NCBI RefSeq assembly: GCF_900129905.1
Contig: NZ_FQXG01000001.1
Coordinates: 186,001 to 250,000 of the forward strand
Length of the DNA stretch: 64,000 nucleotides
Reading direction: 5' to 3'
Source of the DNA: Ferrimonas marina
GTDB taxonomy: Bacteria > Pseudomonadota > Gammaproteobacteria > Enterobacterales > Shewanellaceae
Below, piece by piece: positions 53,167-62,217 of this stretch (within the stretch, counting starts at the first letter, position 1; each line of letters opens with the position of its first letter). The translations under genes and the position numbers were made by a program. The notes beneath the pieces are model-generated. The model had not been told where the DNA came from and did no database searches. It was given only the letters and a program-made list of their open reading frames with translations.

Positions 53167-53958
53167 TTACAGGGCGCGGATGATGCCACCTTCTACCCGC
53201 AGCCCCTGGCCATTCATGGCGCGGTTGCTGGTCAGGTAGACAGTGGCGCTGGCCACCTCGTCAGTGGACACAAAGCGCTGCAGCAGCGAGGTGGGCTCAT
53301 GGTCGGCAAAGTAGTTTTCCATCAGCGCCTCCACCGGCTTGCCCTCTTTTTCCGCCAGGGTATCGAAGTAGTTTTCCACCCCTTCGGTCCAGGTCGGTCC
53401 CGGCAGCACGGAGTTGACGGTGACGTTCTTGCCCTTGGTCAGCTCGGCCAGGGCACGGGACAGGCTCAGCAGCGCGGTCTTTGTGACCGAGTAATGCACC
53501 ATCTGACCCAGCGGCTTGATCGCACACTCGGAGGAGATGTTGACGATACGGCCGAAATCACGCTCCAGCATCTTCGGCAGCAGGGCACGGGACAGGCGTA
53601 CCGCAGAGAGGATGTTGACGTTGAAGTAGTGCATCCACTCGTCGTCGCTGATCTGCTCAAACGCCTTAACCTCGAAGATCCCGGTGTTGTTGATCAGGAT
53701 GTCGATGCCCCCCTCCTGCTCAAGCCGGGCGACCAACGCCTCGGTTTGCGGCCCGTCGGACAGATCCGCCGCAGCGGCTCGGGCGTCACCGGCGGTGGCC
53801 TGGGCCAGCTCCTGGGCAATCGCCTCACAGCGCTCTTCAGAGCGGCCATTGATGTAGACCACCGCGCCTTCGCGCAGGTAGTGCTCGGCCAGGGTCTTGC
53901 CGATGCCGCCGGTGGAGCCGGTAACCAGTACGCGCTTGTCTTTCAGTTGCAAATCCAT
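53167..53958 (-). CDS. SDR family oxidoreductase
   Basis: 263 residues. Classical short-chain dehydrogenase: TGSTGGIG nucleotide-binding motif (residues 13-20), NNTGIF, Ser in NISSE, and YSVTK (catalytic Tyr/Lys). Substrate unknown. Upstream of the cryptochrome-DASH gene on the same strand; SDR genes are often found in photolyase clusters of gammaproteobacteria, but a role in light repair is only guessed at. Confidence 0.9.
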   Translation of the reverse strand: MDLQLKDKRVLVTGSTGGIGKTLAEHYLREGAVVYINGRSEERCEAIAQELAQATAGDARAAAADLSDGPQTEALVARLEQEGGIDILINNTGIFEVKAFEQISDDEWMHYFNVNILSAVRLSRALLPKMLERDFGRIVNISSECAIKPLGQMVHYSVTKTALLSLSRALAELTKGKNVTVNSVLPGPTWTEGVENYFDTLAEKEGKPVEALMENYFADHEPTSLLQRFVSTDEVASATVYLTSNRAMNGQGLRVEGGIIRAL

Positions 53959-54041
53959 GGTGTTGTCCTCTGGGAATGGCGTCGTTGGGCTTCAGTGTAG
54001 TGAGCCAGAGTGAGATGAAAAATGATGTCTGGTGATGATTT

Positions 54042-54542
54042 TCATAACGTGAAGTTATCTAAAGGCTGGGGTTTGAGCCCTTTGCGTTGATACAGCGGGT
54101 GCAGCGGCTCGCCCACCGCCGTCATCCCCAGGCAATAAAGCGGGGCTAGGTTGGCTCGCAACCAGCTTGAGCGGTGTTGCCAGGCGCCATGATTGCCCCA
54201 GGCGGCCAGGCTGAGATCGCAGCGTTGATGCAGTGCCCGCAACCAGGCGTCGTTGTCCGGCCCGCAAGGCTGGGATTGCTGTTTCAAGATATGCGGGCTG
54301 ACGGTCCGAAAGGCAAACAGGTTGGCCAGCACCAGGCCATGAAAGCCCCAGTCCCGGGCATAGCCGATACAGCGCCGCACCGTGGGATCGTCTTGCTGGC
54401 CATCCGCCCGGGAAGGGTTGAGGCCGATCACCAGCAACAGCGGGCCACCCGGCTGCCAGCGCCGCCACAGGGCGTAGCGGTAGCCCTGGCAGGGTGAGAG
54501 ATGGGCGTGGCCCCGTACCGGGGATGATCTGTCTTTGACCAA
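54042..54542 (-). CDS. DUF1643 domain protein
   Basis: 166 residues if the TTG at 54542 is used; no ATG or GTG fits the N-terminus, so the start is uncertain. The family reads YRYALWRRW...LLVIGLNPSRADGQQDDPTVRRCIGYARDWGFHGLVLANLFAFR, a fold related to uracil-DNA glycosylase-like superfamily in some predictions. Function unknown. Divergent from the DUF393 gene with only 42 bases between them. Same strand as the SDR and photolyase genes. Confidence 0.8.
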   Translation of the reverse strand: MVKDRSSPVRGHAHLSPCQGYRYALWRRWQPGGPLLLVIGLNPSRADGQQDDPTVRRCIGYARDWGFHGLVLANLFAFRTVSPHILKQQSQPCGPDNDAWLRALHQRCDLSLAAWGNHGAWQHRSSWLRANLAPLYCLGMTAVGEPLHPLYQRKGLKPQPLDNFTL

Positions 54543-54584
54543 TGGTGCGTATCCGAAACGGGATTAACTTGAGGGAAAGCGTAG

Positions 54585-54986
54585 ATGAGTGCTCGATTGA
54601 CGGTGTTTTATGACAGCCACTGCCCACTGTGCGTCAAGGAGATGCGCCGCCTGGCCCAGCGTGACCGCAAGGGCTGGATCGCTCTGCAGGACATCAACCA
54701 ACCGGATTTTTCCCGCCACTTCCCACATGTGGATCCGGTGCTGGCTAACAAGGTGCTGCACGGGGTGACAGAGGACGGCAGGATGTTGCTCGGTCTGGAC
54801 GTCACCCACGCTGCCTGGCGCCTGGTTGGCTTGGGCTGGCTGGTGGCGCCGCTGCGCTGGCCTGTGATCCGTCCGCTGGCGGACCGCGCCTATCTCTGGT
54901 TTGCCGCCAATCGTTACCGGGTATCCCGCTGGTTGACCGGCAGCGCCCGCTGTCGAACCTGCCGCATTGAGCACGACCCCGGATGA
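54585..54986 (+). CDS. DUF393 (DCC family) thiol-disulfide-like protein
   Basis: 133 residues. The start LTVFYDSHCPLCVKEMRRL contains the DxxC-x-x-C (DSHCPLC) motif of the DCC/DUF393 family, a thioredoxin-like fold, and a second CRTC pair sits near the C-terminus. DUF393 genes are a recurring part of photolyase/SDR gene clusters. The ATG overlaps no gene; its stop overlaps the following SDR start (ATGA). Confidence 0.9.
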   Translation: MSARLTVFYDSHCPLCVKEMRRLAQRDRKGWIALQDINQPDFSRHFPHVDPVLANKVLHGVTEDGRMLLGLDVTHAAWRLVGLGWLVAPLRWPVIRPLADRAYLWFAANRYRVSRWLTGSARCRTCRIEHDPG

Positions 54987-55741
54987 GGCCTCATGCCTGG
55001 GTTGTTGGGGCCAGCGGTGGTCTCGGCCGCGCCACGGTTGAGGCACTGGTAGCCTCCGGTCGGTTTGAACAAGTGGTGGCGGTCTCCCGCCAACGACCGG
55101 CGGGGGAGGTGACCGACTCGGCCCAGACCGCTGTCCGATATCGGCTGTGTGACCACAGCGAGCAGCAGATAGCACAGCTGGCTGACAGCGAGAAAGACAG
55201 CCTGGCACACACCACCCACCTGGTGATCTGCAACGGCATCCTGCACCGCCCGGAACTGCAACCCGAGAAGCGGCTGGAGCAGTGGAGCTGGGATGCCATG
55301 GCCCAGGTGATGGCGGTTAACCTCGGTGTCCCTTTGGGCTACCTGCAGCAGCTACTGCCCAGGCTGCCATCCAAAGCCCACACTTCGTTGCCTACATACC
55401 AGTTTGGTGTTGTCGCGGTACTGAGCGCCCGTGTTGGCTCCATCGGTGACAATGGACTGGGGGGCTGGTACAGCTACCGGGCCAGCAAGGCGGCGCTGAA
55501 TATGGCGCTGCAGACTGCCGCGGTGGAGTGGGGGCGACGCAATCCCAGCCTCAAGTTGATGGCCTTCCACCCGGGCACCGTCGAGACCCCACTGTCCGAG
55601 CCGTTCCGCACCAACCTGGCACCGGGCCAGTTGCGCCAGCCCAGCGAGGTGGCTCAGGGGTTGGTGGCTTTAATGGGCCGTCAGCGCCCCGACGGCCAGC
55701 TTAGCTACCTGGACTGGCGAGGCGACACCATCCCTTGGTGA
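54983..55741 (+). CDS. SDR family oxidoreductase (CsgA-like)
   Basis: 252 residues, starting in an ATGA overlap with DUF393. Short-chain dehydrogenase: VVGASGGLGRATVEAL at the N-terminus, CNGIL, SARVGSIGDN and YSYRASKAAL with catalytic Tyr/Lys. It belongs to the C-factor-like group. Different from the SDR at 53167. Probable partner of DUF393. Confidence 0.9.
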   Translation: MRPHAWVVGASGGLGRATVEALVASGRFEQVVAVSRQRPAGEVTDSAQTAVRYRLCDHSEQQIAQLADSEKDSLAHTTHLVICNGILHRPELQPEKRLEQWSWDAMAQVMAVNLGVPLGYLQQLLPRLPSKAHTSLPTYQFGVVAVLSARVGSIGDNGLGGWYSYRASKAALNMALQTAAVEWGRRNPSLKLMAFHPGTVETPLSEPFRTNLAPGQLRQPSEVAQGLVALMGRQRPDGQLSYLDWRGDTIPW

Positions 55742-55890
55742 TGCACAGATGCCAGCCTAAGTAAGAAGAGCATTGTCGAGATTTCCGTAAACACTCCATA
55801 GGTTCTTTGGCATTTTGCTAAATCCGAACGGACTAGTGTATTTAGCCCTCATGGGTATGGTGAACCACCGGCTCTTGTACCGACTTTGAG
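55742..55890. other. Gap after the SDR gene, nothing recognised
   Basis: 149 bases without a supported gene or terminator. Contains an AT-rich stretch (55770-55830) before repeat copy B. Confidence 0.4.
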
Positions 55891-56144
55891 GTGCCCGAGT
55901 AAAGACGTCATCGGTAAGGTTGAAGGCCAGGATGGCCTGAGTGACCAGCGGAGACAGGGATGTCGACTCTGGTCTGTGCCGCTAGCCGATGCCGTCGGAG
56001 CGAGGAACCAGCACCGATGGGAGGTAACGGGGGTTCCAAGGGGGCGGAACGCCCCTTTGGTTGTTGTCGCCAACGCGACAAAGCTACAAAGCCAAGATTG
56101 GCAACTCTCACTAGTGAGAGTTAAACCCGCAAATTTGCGAAGAA
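55891..56144 (-). repeat. Dispersed non-coding repeat, copy B
   Basis: Read on the minus strand this segment runs in the same order as copy A at 17141-17538, without the REP-like and 17390-17465 inserts. Both copies start with TTCTTCGCA and a CTCACTAGTGAG-like palindrome directly after a terminator, here that of ggt. Copy B is more compact, so it may be nearer the original form. No conserved coding frame. Confidence 0.8.
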
Positions 56145-56145
56145 C

Positions 56146-56181
56146 AAAACAAAAGGGGCATCCAATCTGGATGCCCCTTTG
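56146..56181 (-). terminator. Terminator of ggt
   Basis: Minus-strand GGGGCATCC-agatt-GGATGCCCC followed by TTTTGTTTT, 27 bases after the ggt stop, directly before repeat copy B in the direction of transcription. Confidence 0.9.
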
Positions 56182-56208
56182 ATTTGCGCTGCGCTGCGTC
56201 ACGCGCGA

Positions 56209-57909
56209 CTAGTAACCCGCGGCCATACCATCCTTGCGACTTTCCGACGCGCCGATATAGGTCTGATTGGCCTCGTCCCACAGGATCGCCTGGTAGCCGC
56301 CATAGGCTCCCAGGCTGTCTTGCAGGGTGTGACCGCGCGCCATCAACTGGCGACGGATCAGGTAGGGCAGGCCGGACTCCAGGCTGACCACACCGCCATC
56401 GGTCATCTGCTCACCGGTGGGCTGGCTAGAGCCGGTATGCAGGATCCGTGGTGCGTCGCCGGTCTCTTGCAGGTTAAGACCGAAATCCACCAGGTTGATG
56501 ATGATCTGGGCGTGAGCCTGGGGCTGGGTCGCGCCGCCCATTACGCCAAAGCTAAGCCAGGGCTTGCCGTCCTTGGTGGCGAAAGCAGGGATGATGGTGT
56601 GGAAGGGGCGTTTACCCGGGGCGTAGCTATTGGCCTCTCCCGGTGTCAGTGAGAACAGCTCGCCCCGGTCTTGCAGCACAAAGCCCAGACCTGGTGGGGT
56701 CATGCCACTGCCCATGCCGCGGTAGTTGCTCTGGATCAGTGACACCATGTTGCCGTCGCTGTCGGCGGTGGTCAGGTAGATGGTGTCACCGTGATAGAGC
56801 GCCGGATTACCGGCATCCAAGCGCTTGGCGGCCTTAGGCCCGATCAACGCCGCCCGCTCTTTAGAGTATTCATCGCTGATAAGCCCAGCCACCGGCACCT
56901 CGACAAAATCGGGGTCGGCGTAGTAGCGGGCCCGATCCTCAAACGCCAGCTTCTTGGCCTCGACAAAGGTGTGAACGTACTCGCTGCTCTCTCGCCCCAT
57001 GGCGGCCAGGTCGTAGCCCTCCAGCATCTTCAGGATCTGCAACGCGGCGATCCCCTGGCCCGGAGGCGGCAGCTCCCACACGTCGACACCCCGGTAGTTG
57101 ACGCTGACCGGGTCAACCCATTCGCTGGTGTGGGCGGCCAGGTCGGCCTTGGTCAGGTAGCCGCCCTGTTCGGCCATGTACTGGTCGATGCGCTCGGCGA
57201 TCTCACCACGATAGAAGGCATCCCGGCCCTGTTCTGCCAGCAAACGGTAGCTGTAGGCCAGCCCTGGGTTTTTGAAGATCTCGCCGGTTTTGGGCATCTG
57301 GCCATCGGGCATAAAGGTCTCCTTGAAGCCGGGGTATTGCCCCAGTCTGGAGACACTGCGATCCAGGTAGTAGGCGATCAGATCCGATACCGGGAAGCCC
57401 TGCTCGGCGTAGCCGATGGCCGGGGCCAGCAGGGTCGCCATCGGCAACTTGCCAAAGCGCTGATGCAGTTCGAACCAGCCATCCACCGCACCGGGGACGG
57501 AGACCGGCAGGGGGCCATAAGGGGGAATACTGTCCAATCCCTGTTGCTGGAACACCTCCATGGTGAGGCTCTGCGGGCTGCGTCCGGAGGCGTTGAGGCC
57601 ATGCAGGCGCTGGTCCTTACTGTCCCAAACAATGGCGAACAGGTCGCCACCGATACCACAACCGGTGGGCTCCACCAGGCCGAGCACAGCGTTGGCGGCA
57701 ATGGCAGCGTCGACCGCCGAGCCCCCTTGTTTGAGGATATCCAGGGCGACCTGGGTCGCCAGGGGTTGGCTGGTGGCGGCCATGCCATTTTGGGCATAAA
57801 CCGGAGAACGGGAGGCGAAGGGTTGACCGGAGACACGATCAAAGGCCTGAGTGGTGAAACTCAGGCCGGCGAACAGTGCGGTCAGGATAAGTTGTCGAGT
57901 GCGAGCCAT
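56209..57909 (-). CDS. ggt: Gamma-glutamyltransferase (periplasmic)
   Basis: 566 residues with a Sec signal (RQLILTALFAGLSFTTQA). Ntn-hydrolase that splits itself into two subunits and transfers or hydrolyses the gamma-glutamyl group of glutathione. The autoprocessing Thr is in HGDTIYLTTADSDGN (second Thr of TTAD), and conserved parts include GLVEPTGCGIGGDLFAIVWD, PGKRPFHTIIP and FGVMGG. Monocistronic, with its own terminator. Confidence 0.95.
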   Translation of the reverse strand: MARTRQLILTALFAGLSFTTQAFDRVSGQPFASRSPVYAQNGMAATSQPLATQVALDILKQGGSAVDAAIAANAVLGLVEPTGCGIGGDLFAIVWDSKDQRLHGLNASGRSPQSLTMEVFQQQGLDSIPPYGPLPVSVPGAVDGWFELHQRFGKLPMATLLAPAIGYAEQGFPVSDLIAYYLDRSVSRLGQYPGFKETFMPDGQMPKTGEIFKNPGLAYSYRLLAEQGRDAFYRGEIAERIDQYMAEQGGYLTKADLAAHTSEWVDPVSVNYRGVDVWELPPPGQGIAALQILKMLEGYDLAAMGRESSEYVHTFVEAKKLAFEDRARYYADPDFVEVPVAGLISDEYSKERAALIGPKAAKRLDAGNPALYHGDTIYLTTADSDGNMVSLIQSNYRGMGSGMTPPGLGFVLQDRGELFSLTPGEANSYAPGKRPFHTIIPAFATKDGKPWLSFGVMGGATQPQAHAQIIINLVDFGLNLQETGDAPRILHTGSSQPTGEQMTDGGVVSLESGLPYLIRRQLMARGHTLQDSLGAYGGYQAILWDEANQTYIGASESRKDGMAAGY

Positions 57910-57968
57910 GGCTTCCTGCCTATTTTTATTAACAAACTGCAGGTTACCACGGTTTAACTGGTCGTTGG

Positions 57969-58976
57969 CTAGTCGCTGATCAGGTAGGGCTGGGTCAGGC
58001 TGATACGTTGCAGATCGAAGTCGATGCTGGCCTCCACCCCCAAAGGCAGGGTGAACATCGGATGGGTATGGCAGCAGTCGAAGCCGTTGACGATGGGCAG
58101 GGCCTGGCCATCGAGCACCTCCAGCAGCACATCCAGTGGCGTCCGACCGGTGGCCATATCATTGAACAGCTCATGCTTGCCCAGGATCACCGCTTTAACC
58201 CGATCAAACACGCCGTTGAGCTTGAGGAAGGCGAAGCTACGCTCCACCGTGGCGATGTCCTTCAGACTGTCTTCGATAAACAGCAGATCGCCCTGTTCTA
58301 TGCTGGGCATATAGGGGCTGCCCCAGATCCCACCTATGGTATTGAGGTTACCGCCAATCAGCCGGCCGCGGATTAAGCCGCTGCCCAGGTAGTCGCAGGC
58401 ATTGTCGTAGAGTGCCTTAGCCCGGGTCTGCTGCTCCCAGTCGATCCGTTCATCGGTCCAGTAGGGCAAGCGGGGGTAGTCGTAGGGCAGGGCAGGCGGC
58501 TGACACAGGATCTGTTCAAAGCTGGCGTAGGTTTCATCCACCAATGGCGCCATCTCGCCGAAGGAGGCCACCAGGGCGGGGCCGTAGAAGGTGACCAGCC
58601 CGGTTTGTGCCTGGATCCCCAGCAGCAGTGCGGTGACGTCGGAGTAGCCAACGATGATCTTAGGATCGGCTCGCAGGGCATCGTAATCCAGGTAGGGCAG
58701 CAGCGCGTTACTGTTGGAGCCGCCAATGGTGGAGATGATGCAACGCACCTCGGGATCCCTGGCCAGGGCGTTGAACTCCTCAGCCCGGGCCTGAATGCTG
58801 CCGGAGCGGTAGCCGTCGCACTGTCCTGTCAGTTGGCCGGCTTTGAGACGAAATCCTTTCTGTTGCAAAAAAGCCTTGGCGCGGGCAAAGCGGCCAGGGG
58901 CATAGACCGTCGCGGGGGATGAGGGTGAAAAGAACCCGATGGTATCCCCGGGGGATAGAGGGGCAGGGTGCAGCAA
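57969..58976 (-). CDS. MccF-like S66 peptidase (microcin C self-immunity homologue)
   Basis: 335 residues from a TTG at 58976, which has AAGGAGAG seven bases upstream; an ATG at 59000 would add eight. It matches E. coli MccF almost throughout: GDTIGFFSPSSPATV, CDGYRSGSIQARAEEFNAL, TIGGSNSNALLPYLDYDAL (nucleophile Ser in the loop), GGNLNTIGGIWGSPYMP, IEDSLKDIATVERSFAFLKLNGVF and the acidic-His part GFDCCHTHPM. MccF cleaves microcin C and similar aminoacyl nucleotides, giving resistance. No microcin biosynthesis genes are nearby, so this is a stand-alone homologue. Confidence 0.88.
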   Translation of the reverse strand: MLHPAPLSPGDTIGFFSPSSPATVYAPGRFARAKAFLQQKGFRLKAGQLTGQCDGYRSGSIQARAEEFNALARDPEVRCIISTIGGSNSNALLPYLDYDALRADPKIIVGYSDVTALLLGIQAQTGLVTFYGPALVASFGEMAPLVDETYASFEQILCQPPALPYDYPRLPYWTDERIDWEQQTRAKALYDNACDYLGSGLIRGRLIGGNLNTIGGIWGSPYMPSIEQGDLLFIEDSLKDIATVERSFAFLKLNGVFDRVKAVILGKHELFNDMATGRTPLDVLLEVLDGQALPIVNGFDCCHTHPMFTLPLGVEASIDFDLQRISLTQPYLISD

Positions 58977-59207
58977 GCGTGCTCTCCTTGTCGTACGCAT
59001 TCTTGTTGTCGGTGAGCGGTAAAACGCTGTCCTTGACCTGGTGTCGTTGCCAGTGGCTCCAAAAGGGGAGCCTAAGGGGCTTACCTTCTTCATTTTACGA
59101 TCCGCTGTCAATGGTTGTTTTGCTTTATTTATTAGTGACTAATAGTGAAAGCCGTGGGCAATTATGCCAGTGTGATGAACACACCAAGAGCAATAGGGTG
59201 AGAGCCA

Positions 59208-60152
59208 ATGAAAAGGATTGGACTGCTGGTGCTGGGTGGCTTGCTGTTGTCCGGCTGCCAACCGCAGCACGGGTCGATGGCACTGGGCACGCTGGAGCGG
59301 GAGCGGGTGACCCACCCGGCGACCGTCAGTGAGGTGGTGGTCGCCCTGCCTGTGGCCCAGGGCAGCCAGGTCACCGAAGGCGAGGTTCTGGCTAGGTTGG
59401 ACGACCGCCAACAACAGGCGGTGGTCGCCCGCTCCCGGGCCGATGTGGCCAGGGCCGAGGCCCAGTTGGATAAGCTGCGCAACGGCGCCCGACCTGAGGA
59501 AGTGGCAGCGGCCCAGGCCGAGGTGGCTGGCAACCAGGCCTCATTGCTGGAGGCGGAGAAGAGCTTCAGTCGGGCGCAAAACCTGCTGGATCGCAAGCTG
59601 GCCAGCCAGGCGGACCTGGACAGTGCCCTGGCCAATCGGGATGCCGCCAGTGCCCGGCTTCGCAGCGCTCAGCAGCAGCTGGCGGAGCTGACCAACGGCA
59701 CCCGGGAGGAGGATCTTCGCATCGCCGAGGCGGAGCTGGAGGCAGCCCAGGCGGTGTTGGCCAGCGAACAGAAACGGCTGGCGGATTTGACCATCACCGC
59801 CACCCGATCCGGCCGGCTGGATAACCTGCCCTGGAACCTCGGTGAGCGGGTGCAGGTGGGCAGCCCGGTGGCAGTACTCTTAGTCGGTGATGCGCCCTAT
59901 GCCCGGGTGTATGTGCCGGAGCCGGTGCGGGTCCGGATCGCCACCGGCGATGCCCTTACCGTCTGGGTGGACGGCATTGAGAGTTCCTTCCAGGGCCAGG
60001 TGCGCTGGATCGCCGCCGAGCCCTCCTTCACTCCTTATTATGCCCTCAATGAAACCGACCGAAGTCGCCTGATGTACGTGATGGAGGTGCAGCTGCCGGA
60101 TGAGGCAGCCACTCTGCCCAACGGGGTGCCGGCCCAGGTTGTGCTGCCATGA
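59208..60152 (+). CDS. HlyD-family periplasmic adaptor lipoprotein of an ABC exporter
   Basis: 314 residues. Lipoprotein signal with lipobox LSGC (Cys17). A biotinyl-lipoyl-like half domain (VTHPATVSEVV, GSQVTEGEVLARLDDRQ), a long coiled coil (about residues 75-190) and the returning half domain. Resembles YbhG of the E. coli YbhGFSR exporter. The stop overlaps the ABC ATPase start (ATGA). Together with the next two genes it makes a complete three-part exporter. Confidence 0.9.
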   Translation: MKRIGLLVLGGLLLSGCQPQHGSMALGTLERERVTHPATVSEVVVALPVAQGSQVTEGEVLARLDDRQQQAVVARSRADVARAEAQLDKLRNGARPEEVAAAQAEVAGNQASLLEAEKSFSRAQNLLDRKLASQADLDSALANRDAASARLRSAQQQLAELTNGTREEDLRIAEAELEAAQAVLASEQKRLADLTITATRSGRLDNLPWNLGERVQVGSPVAVLLVGDAPYARVYVPEPVRVRIATGDALTVWVDGIESSFQGQVRWIAAEPSFTPYYALNETDRSRLMYVMEVQLPDEAATLPNGVPAQVVLP

Positions 60153-61075
60153 ACACAGCGGTGATCTCGGCCCAGGGCCTGGGCCGGCGCTTTGGCGAGC
60201 ATTGGGCGGTCAGGCAACTGGACCTGTCGGTGCAGGCGGGCATGATCTATGGCTTTCTCGGCCCCAATGGCTGCGGCAAGACCACCACCATCCGTATGTT
60301 GACCGGCCTGCTGACCCCCAGCGCCGGCGAGGTGGAGGTGCTGGGTCAGGCATTGCCGGCAGGGGCAGAACCCTTACGCCAGGCTATCGGTTACATGACC
60401 CAGAAGTTCTCCCTGTACGGCGATCTGACGGTAGCAGAGAACCTGCGTTTTATTGGTCAGATCTATGGCCTCAGTGGCAAAGGATTGCGCCAGCGTGTCA
60501 CCGAGCTGTTGTCGCAATACTACCTTGAGGCGCAGGCAAACCAGTTGGCGGGCAGCATGAGCGGCGGCCAGCGTCAGCGCCTGGCCCTGGCCGCTGCGGT
60601 GATCCATCGCCCGCAGCTACTGTTTTTGGACGAGCCCACCTCGGCGGTAGACCCGGAATCCCGCCGCAGCTTCTGGGAGCAGTTGTTTGACCTCAGTGCC
60701 GAGGGCACCACCATCCTGGTTTCCACCCACTACATGGACGAAGCGGAGCGTTGCCACCGCCTGGCGATCCTGGAGCAGGGCCAGAAGCGAATCGATGGCG
60801 AGCCGGAGCAACTGATGGGGGCACTGGATGGCCGTGTTGTTGAGTTGGAAGGGCCGGACCTGCGCCGATGCAAGAGTACCCTGGTGGCGCTGGATGAGGT
60901 GCAGTCTGCTGCTCAGCAGGGTACCCGCTTACGGGTGCTGGTACAGCCGGGCCTGGCGGATCCTACAGCGACGATAAAGCGCGCCTTGCCGGTGGGTTAC
61001 CCGGGCCAGCTTCGCCTGGCTCGGCCCAGCCTGGAGGATGTGTTCGTCAGTTGCACCCAGGGGGGCGCTTCATGA
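60149..61075 (+). CDS. ABC exporter ATP-binding protein
   Basis: 308 residues. Walker A GPNGCGKTTT, Q-loop, signature SGGQRQRLALAAAV and Walker B LLFLDEPTSAVDPES are complete, plus the H-loop STHYMDEAER. Single-domain, unlike the fused E. coli YbhF. Drives the permease encoded next; overlaps its neighbours on both sides by four bases. Confidence 0.94.
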   Translation: MNTAVISAQGLGRRFGEHWAVRQLDLSVQAGMIYGFLGPNGCGKTTTIRMLTGLLTPSAGEVEVLGQALPAGAEPLRQAIGYMTQKFSLYGDLTVAENLRFIGQIYGLSGKGLRQRVTELLSQYYLEAQANQLAGSMSGGQRQRLALAAAVIHRPQLLFLDEPTSAVDPESRRSFWEQLFDLSAEGTTILVSTHYMDEAERCHRLAILEQGQKRIDGEPEQLMGALDGRVVELEGPDLRRCKSTLVALDEVQSAAQQGTRLRVLVQPGLADPTATIKRALPVGYPGQLRLARPSLEDVFVSCTQGGAS

Positions 61076-62217
61076 CGGCATTGCGACGAGTTTGGGCAAT
61101 CCTGGGCAAGGAGTGGATCCAGCTGAAGCGGGACCGGATGACCTTTGGCATGGTGGTGATGATCCCGCTGATCCAGCTGTTGCTGTTCGGCTACGCCATC
61201 AACACCAACGTTCGCCATATCCCGGTGGCGGTGGTAGACCAAAGCAACACCGGGCTGTCCCGGGTATTGACCCAGATGATCACCGCCACCCAGGTGGTCA
61301 GCTTTACCGAGCGCCACCAAACCCTGGAACCGGCCCAGCAGGCCCTGGTTAGTGGTCGGGTACGGGCGGTGCTGGTGATCCCGCAGGACCTGGCCCAACG
61401 CCTGGCCCGTCACCCGGCGGTGGGCCTGGGTACACCCCGTTCCAGCGATGAGGAGCTGGCCAGGCCGCTGGCGCAATGGCTGGTGGATGGTTCCGATACC
61501 GTGGTGGCCTCGGTGATCAAGGGGCTGCGCACCATGCCGGTGGGCGAGCTTCTGCGGCAAGACAGCAACCAGGCGGTGGCCACCTTTGAGGTAGCGCTGT
61601 TCTATAACCCGGAGCAGCGCTCGGCGGTGAACATTGTGCCGGGCCTGGTGGGGGTGATCCTGACCATGACCATGATCCTGTTCACCGCCCTCGCCATCGT
61701 GCGGGAGTATGAGCGGGGCAACATGGAGCTGCTGATAACCACGCCGGTGCGGCCGCTGGAGCTGATGCTGGGCAAGATCCTGCCCTACGTGCTGTTTGGC
61801 CTTATCCAGGTGGGCATTATCCTGGGGTTGGGCCATTGGGTGTTTGCGGTGCCACTGGCCGGGGCCTGGCATGACGTGCTGGGCCTGACCCTGTTGTTTA
61901 TCGGTGCCAGTCTGTCGCTGGGGCTGGTGCTCTCTACCCTGGCCCGAAGCCAGCTGCAGGCGATGCAGATGACCATCTTTATCCTGCTGCCTTCAATCTT
62001 GTTATCGGGCTTTATGTTTCCCTACGAGGGGATGCCGAAGCCGGCGCAGTGGCTGGCGGAGCTGTTGCCCGCCACCCACTTTATCCGGGCGATCCGCGGC
62101 GTATTGCTGCGGGACGCCGATCTGGCAGCATTGGCACCGGATCTCATCTGGCTGGGGCTGTTTACCGCAGCGGGCCTGTTGCTGGCCACACTGCGGTTCA
62201 AGAAATCCCTCGACTAG
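61072..62217 (+). CDS. ABC-2 type exporter permease
   Basis: 381 residues from the ATG at 61072 (overlap with the ATPase stop). N-terminal helix, a large periplasmic loop (about 50-170: VVDQSNTG, ITATQVVSFTERHQ) and five to six C-terminal helices: the YbhS/YbhR layout of the ABC-2 family (LLITTPVRPLELMLGKILPY). Likely forms a homodimeric half-exporter with the ATPase; only one permease gene is here. Substrate unknown, perhaps drugs or fatty compounds. Its stop overlaps the convergent phosphoesterase stop at CTAG. Confidence 0.92.
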   Translation: MTALRRVWAILGKEWIQLKRDRMTFGMVVMIPLIQLLLFGYAINTNVRHIPVAVVDQSNTGLSRVLTQMITATQVVSFTERHQTLEPAQQALVSGRVRAVLVIPQDLAQRLARHPAVGLGTPRSSDEELARPLAQWLVDGSDTVVASVIKGLRTMPVGELLRQDSNQAVATFEVALFYNPEQRSAVNIVPGLVGVILTMTMILFTALAIVREYERGNMELLITTPVRPLELMLGKILPYVLFGLIQVGIILGLGHWVFAVPLAGAWHDVLGLTLLFIGASLSLGLVLSTLARSQLQAMQMTIFILLPSILLSGFMFPYEGMPKPAQWLAELLPATHFIRAIRGVLLRDADLAALAPDLIWLGLFTAAGLLLATLRFKKSLD

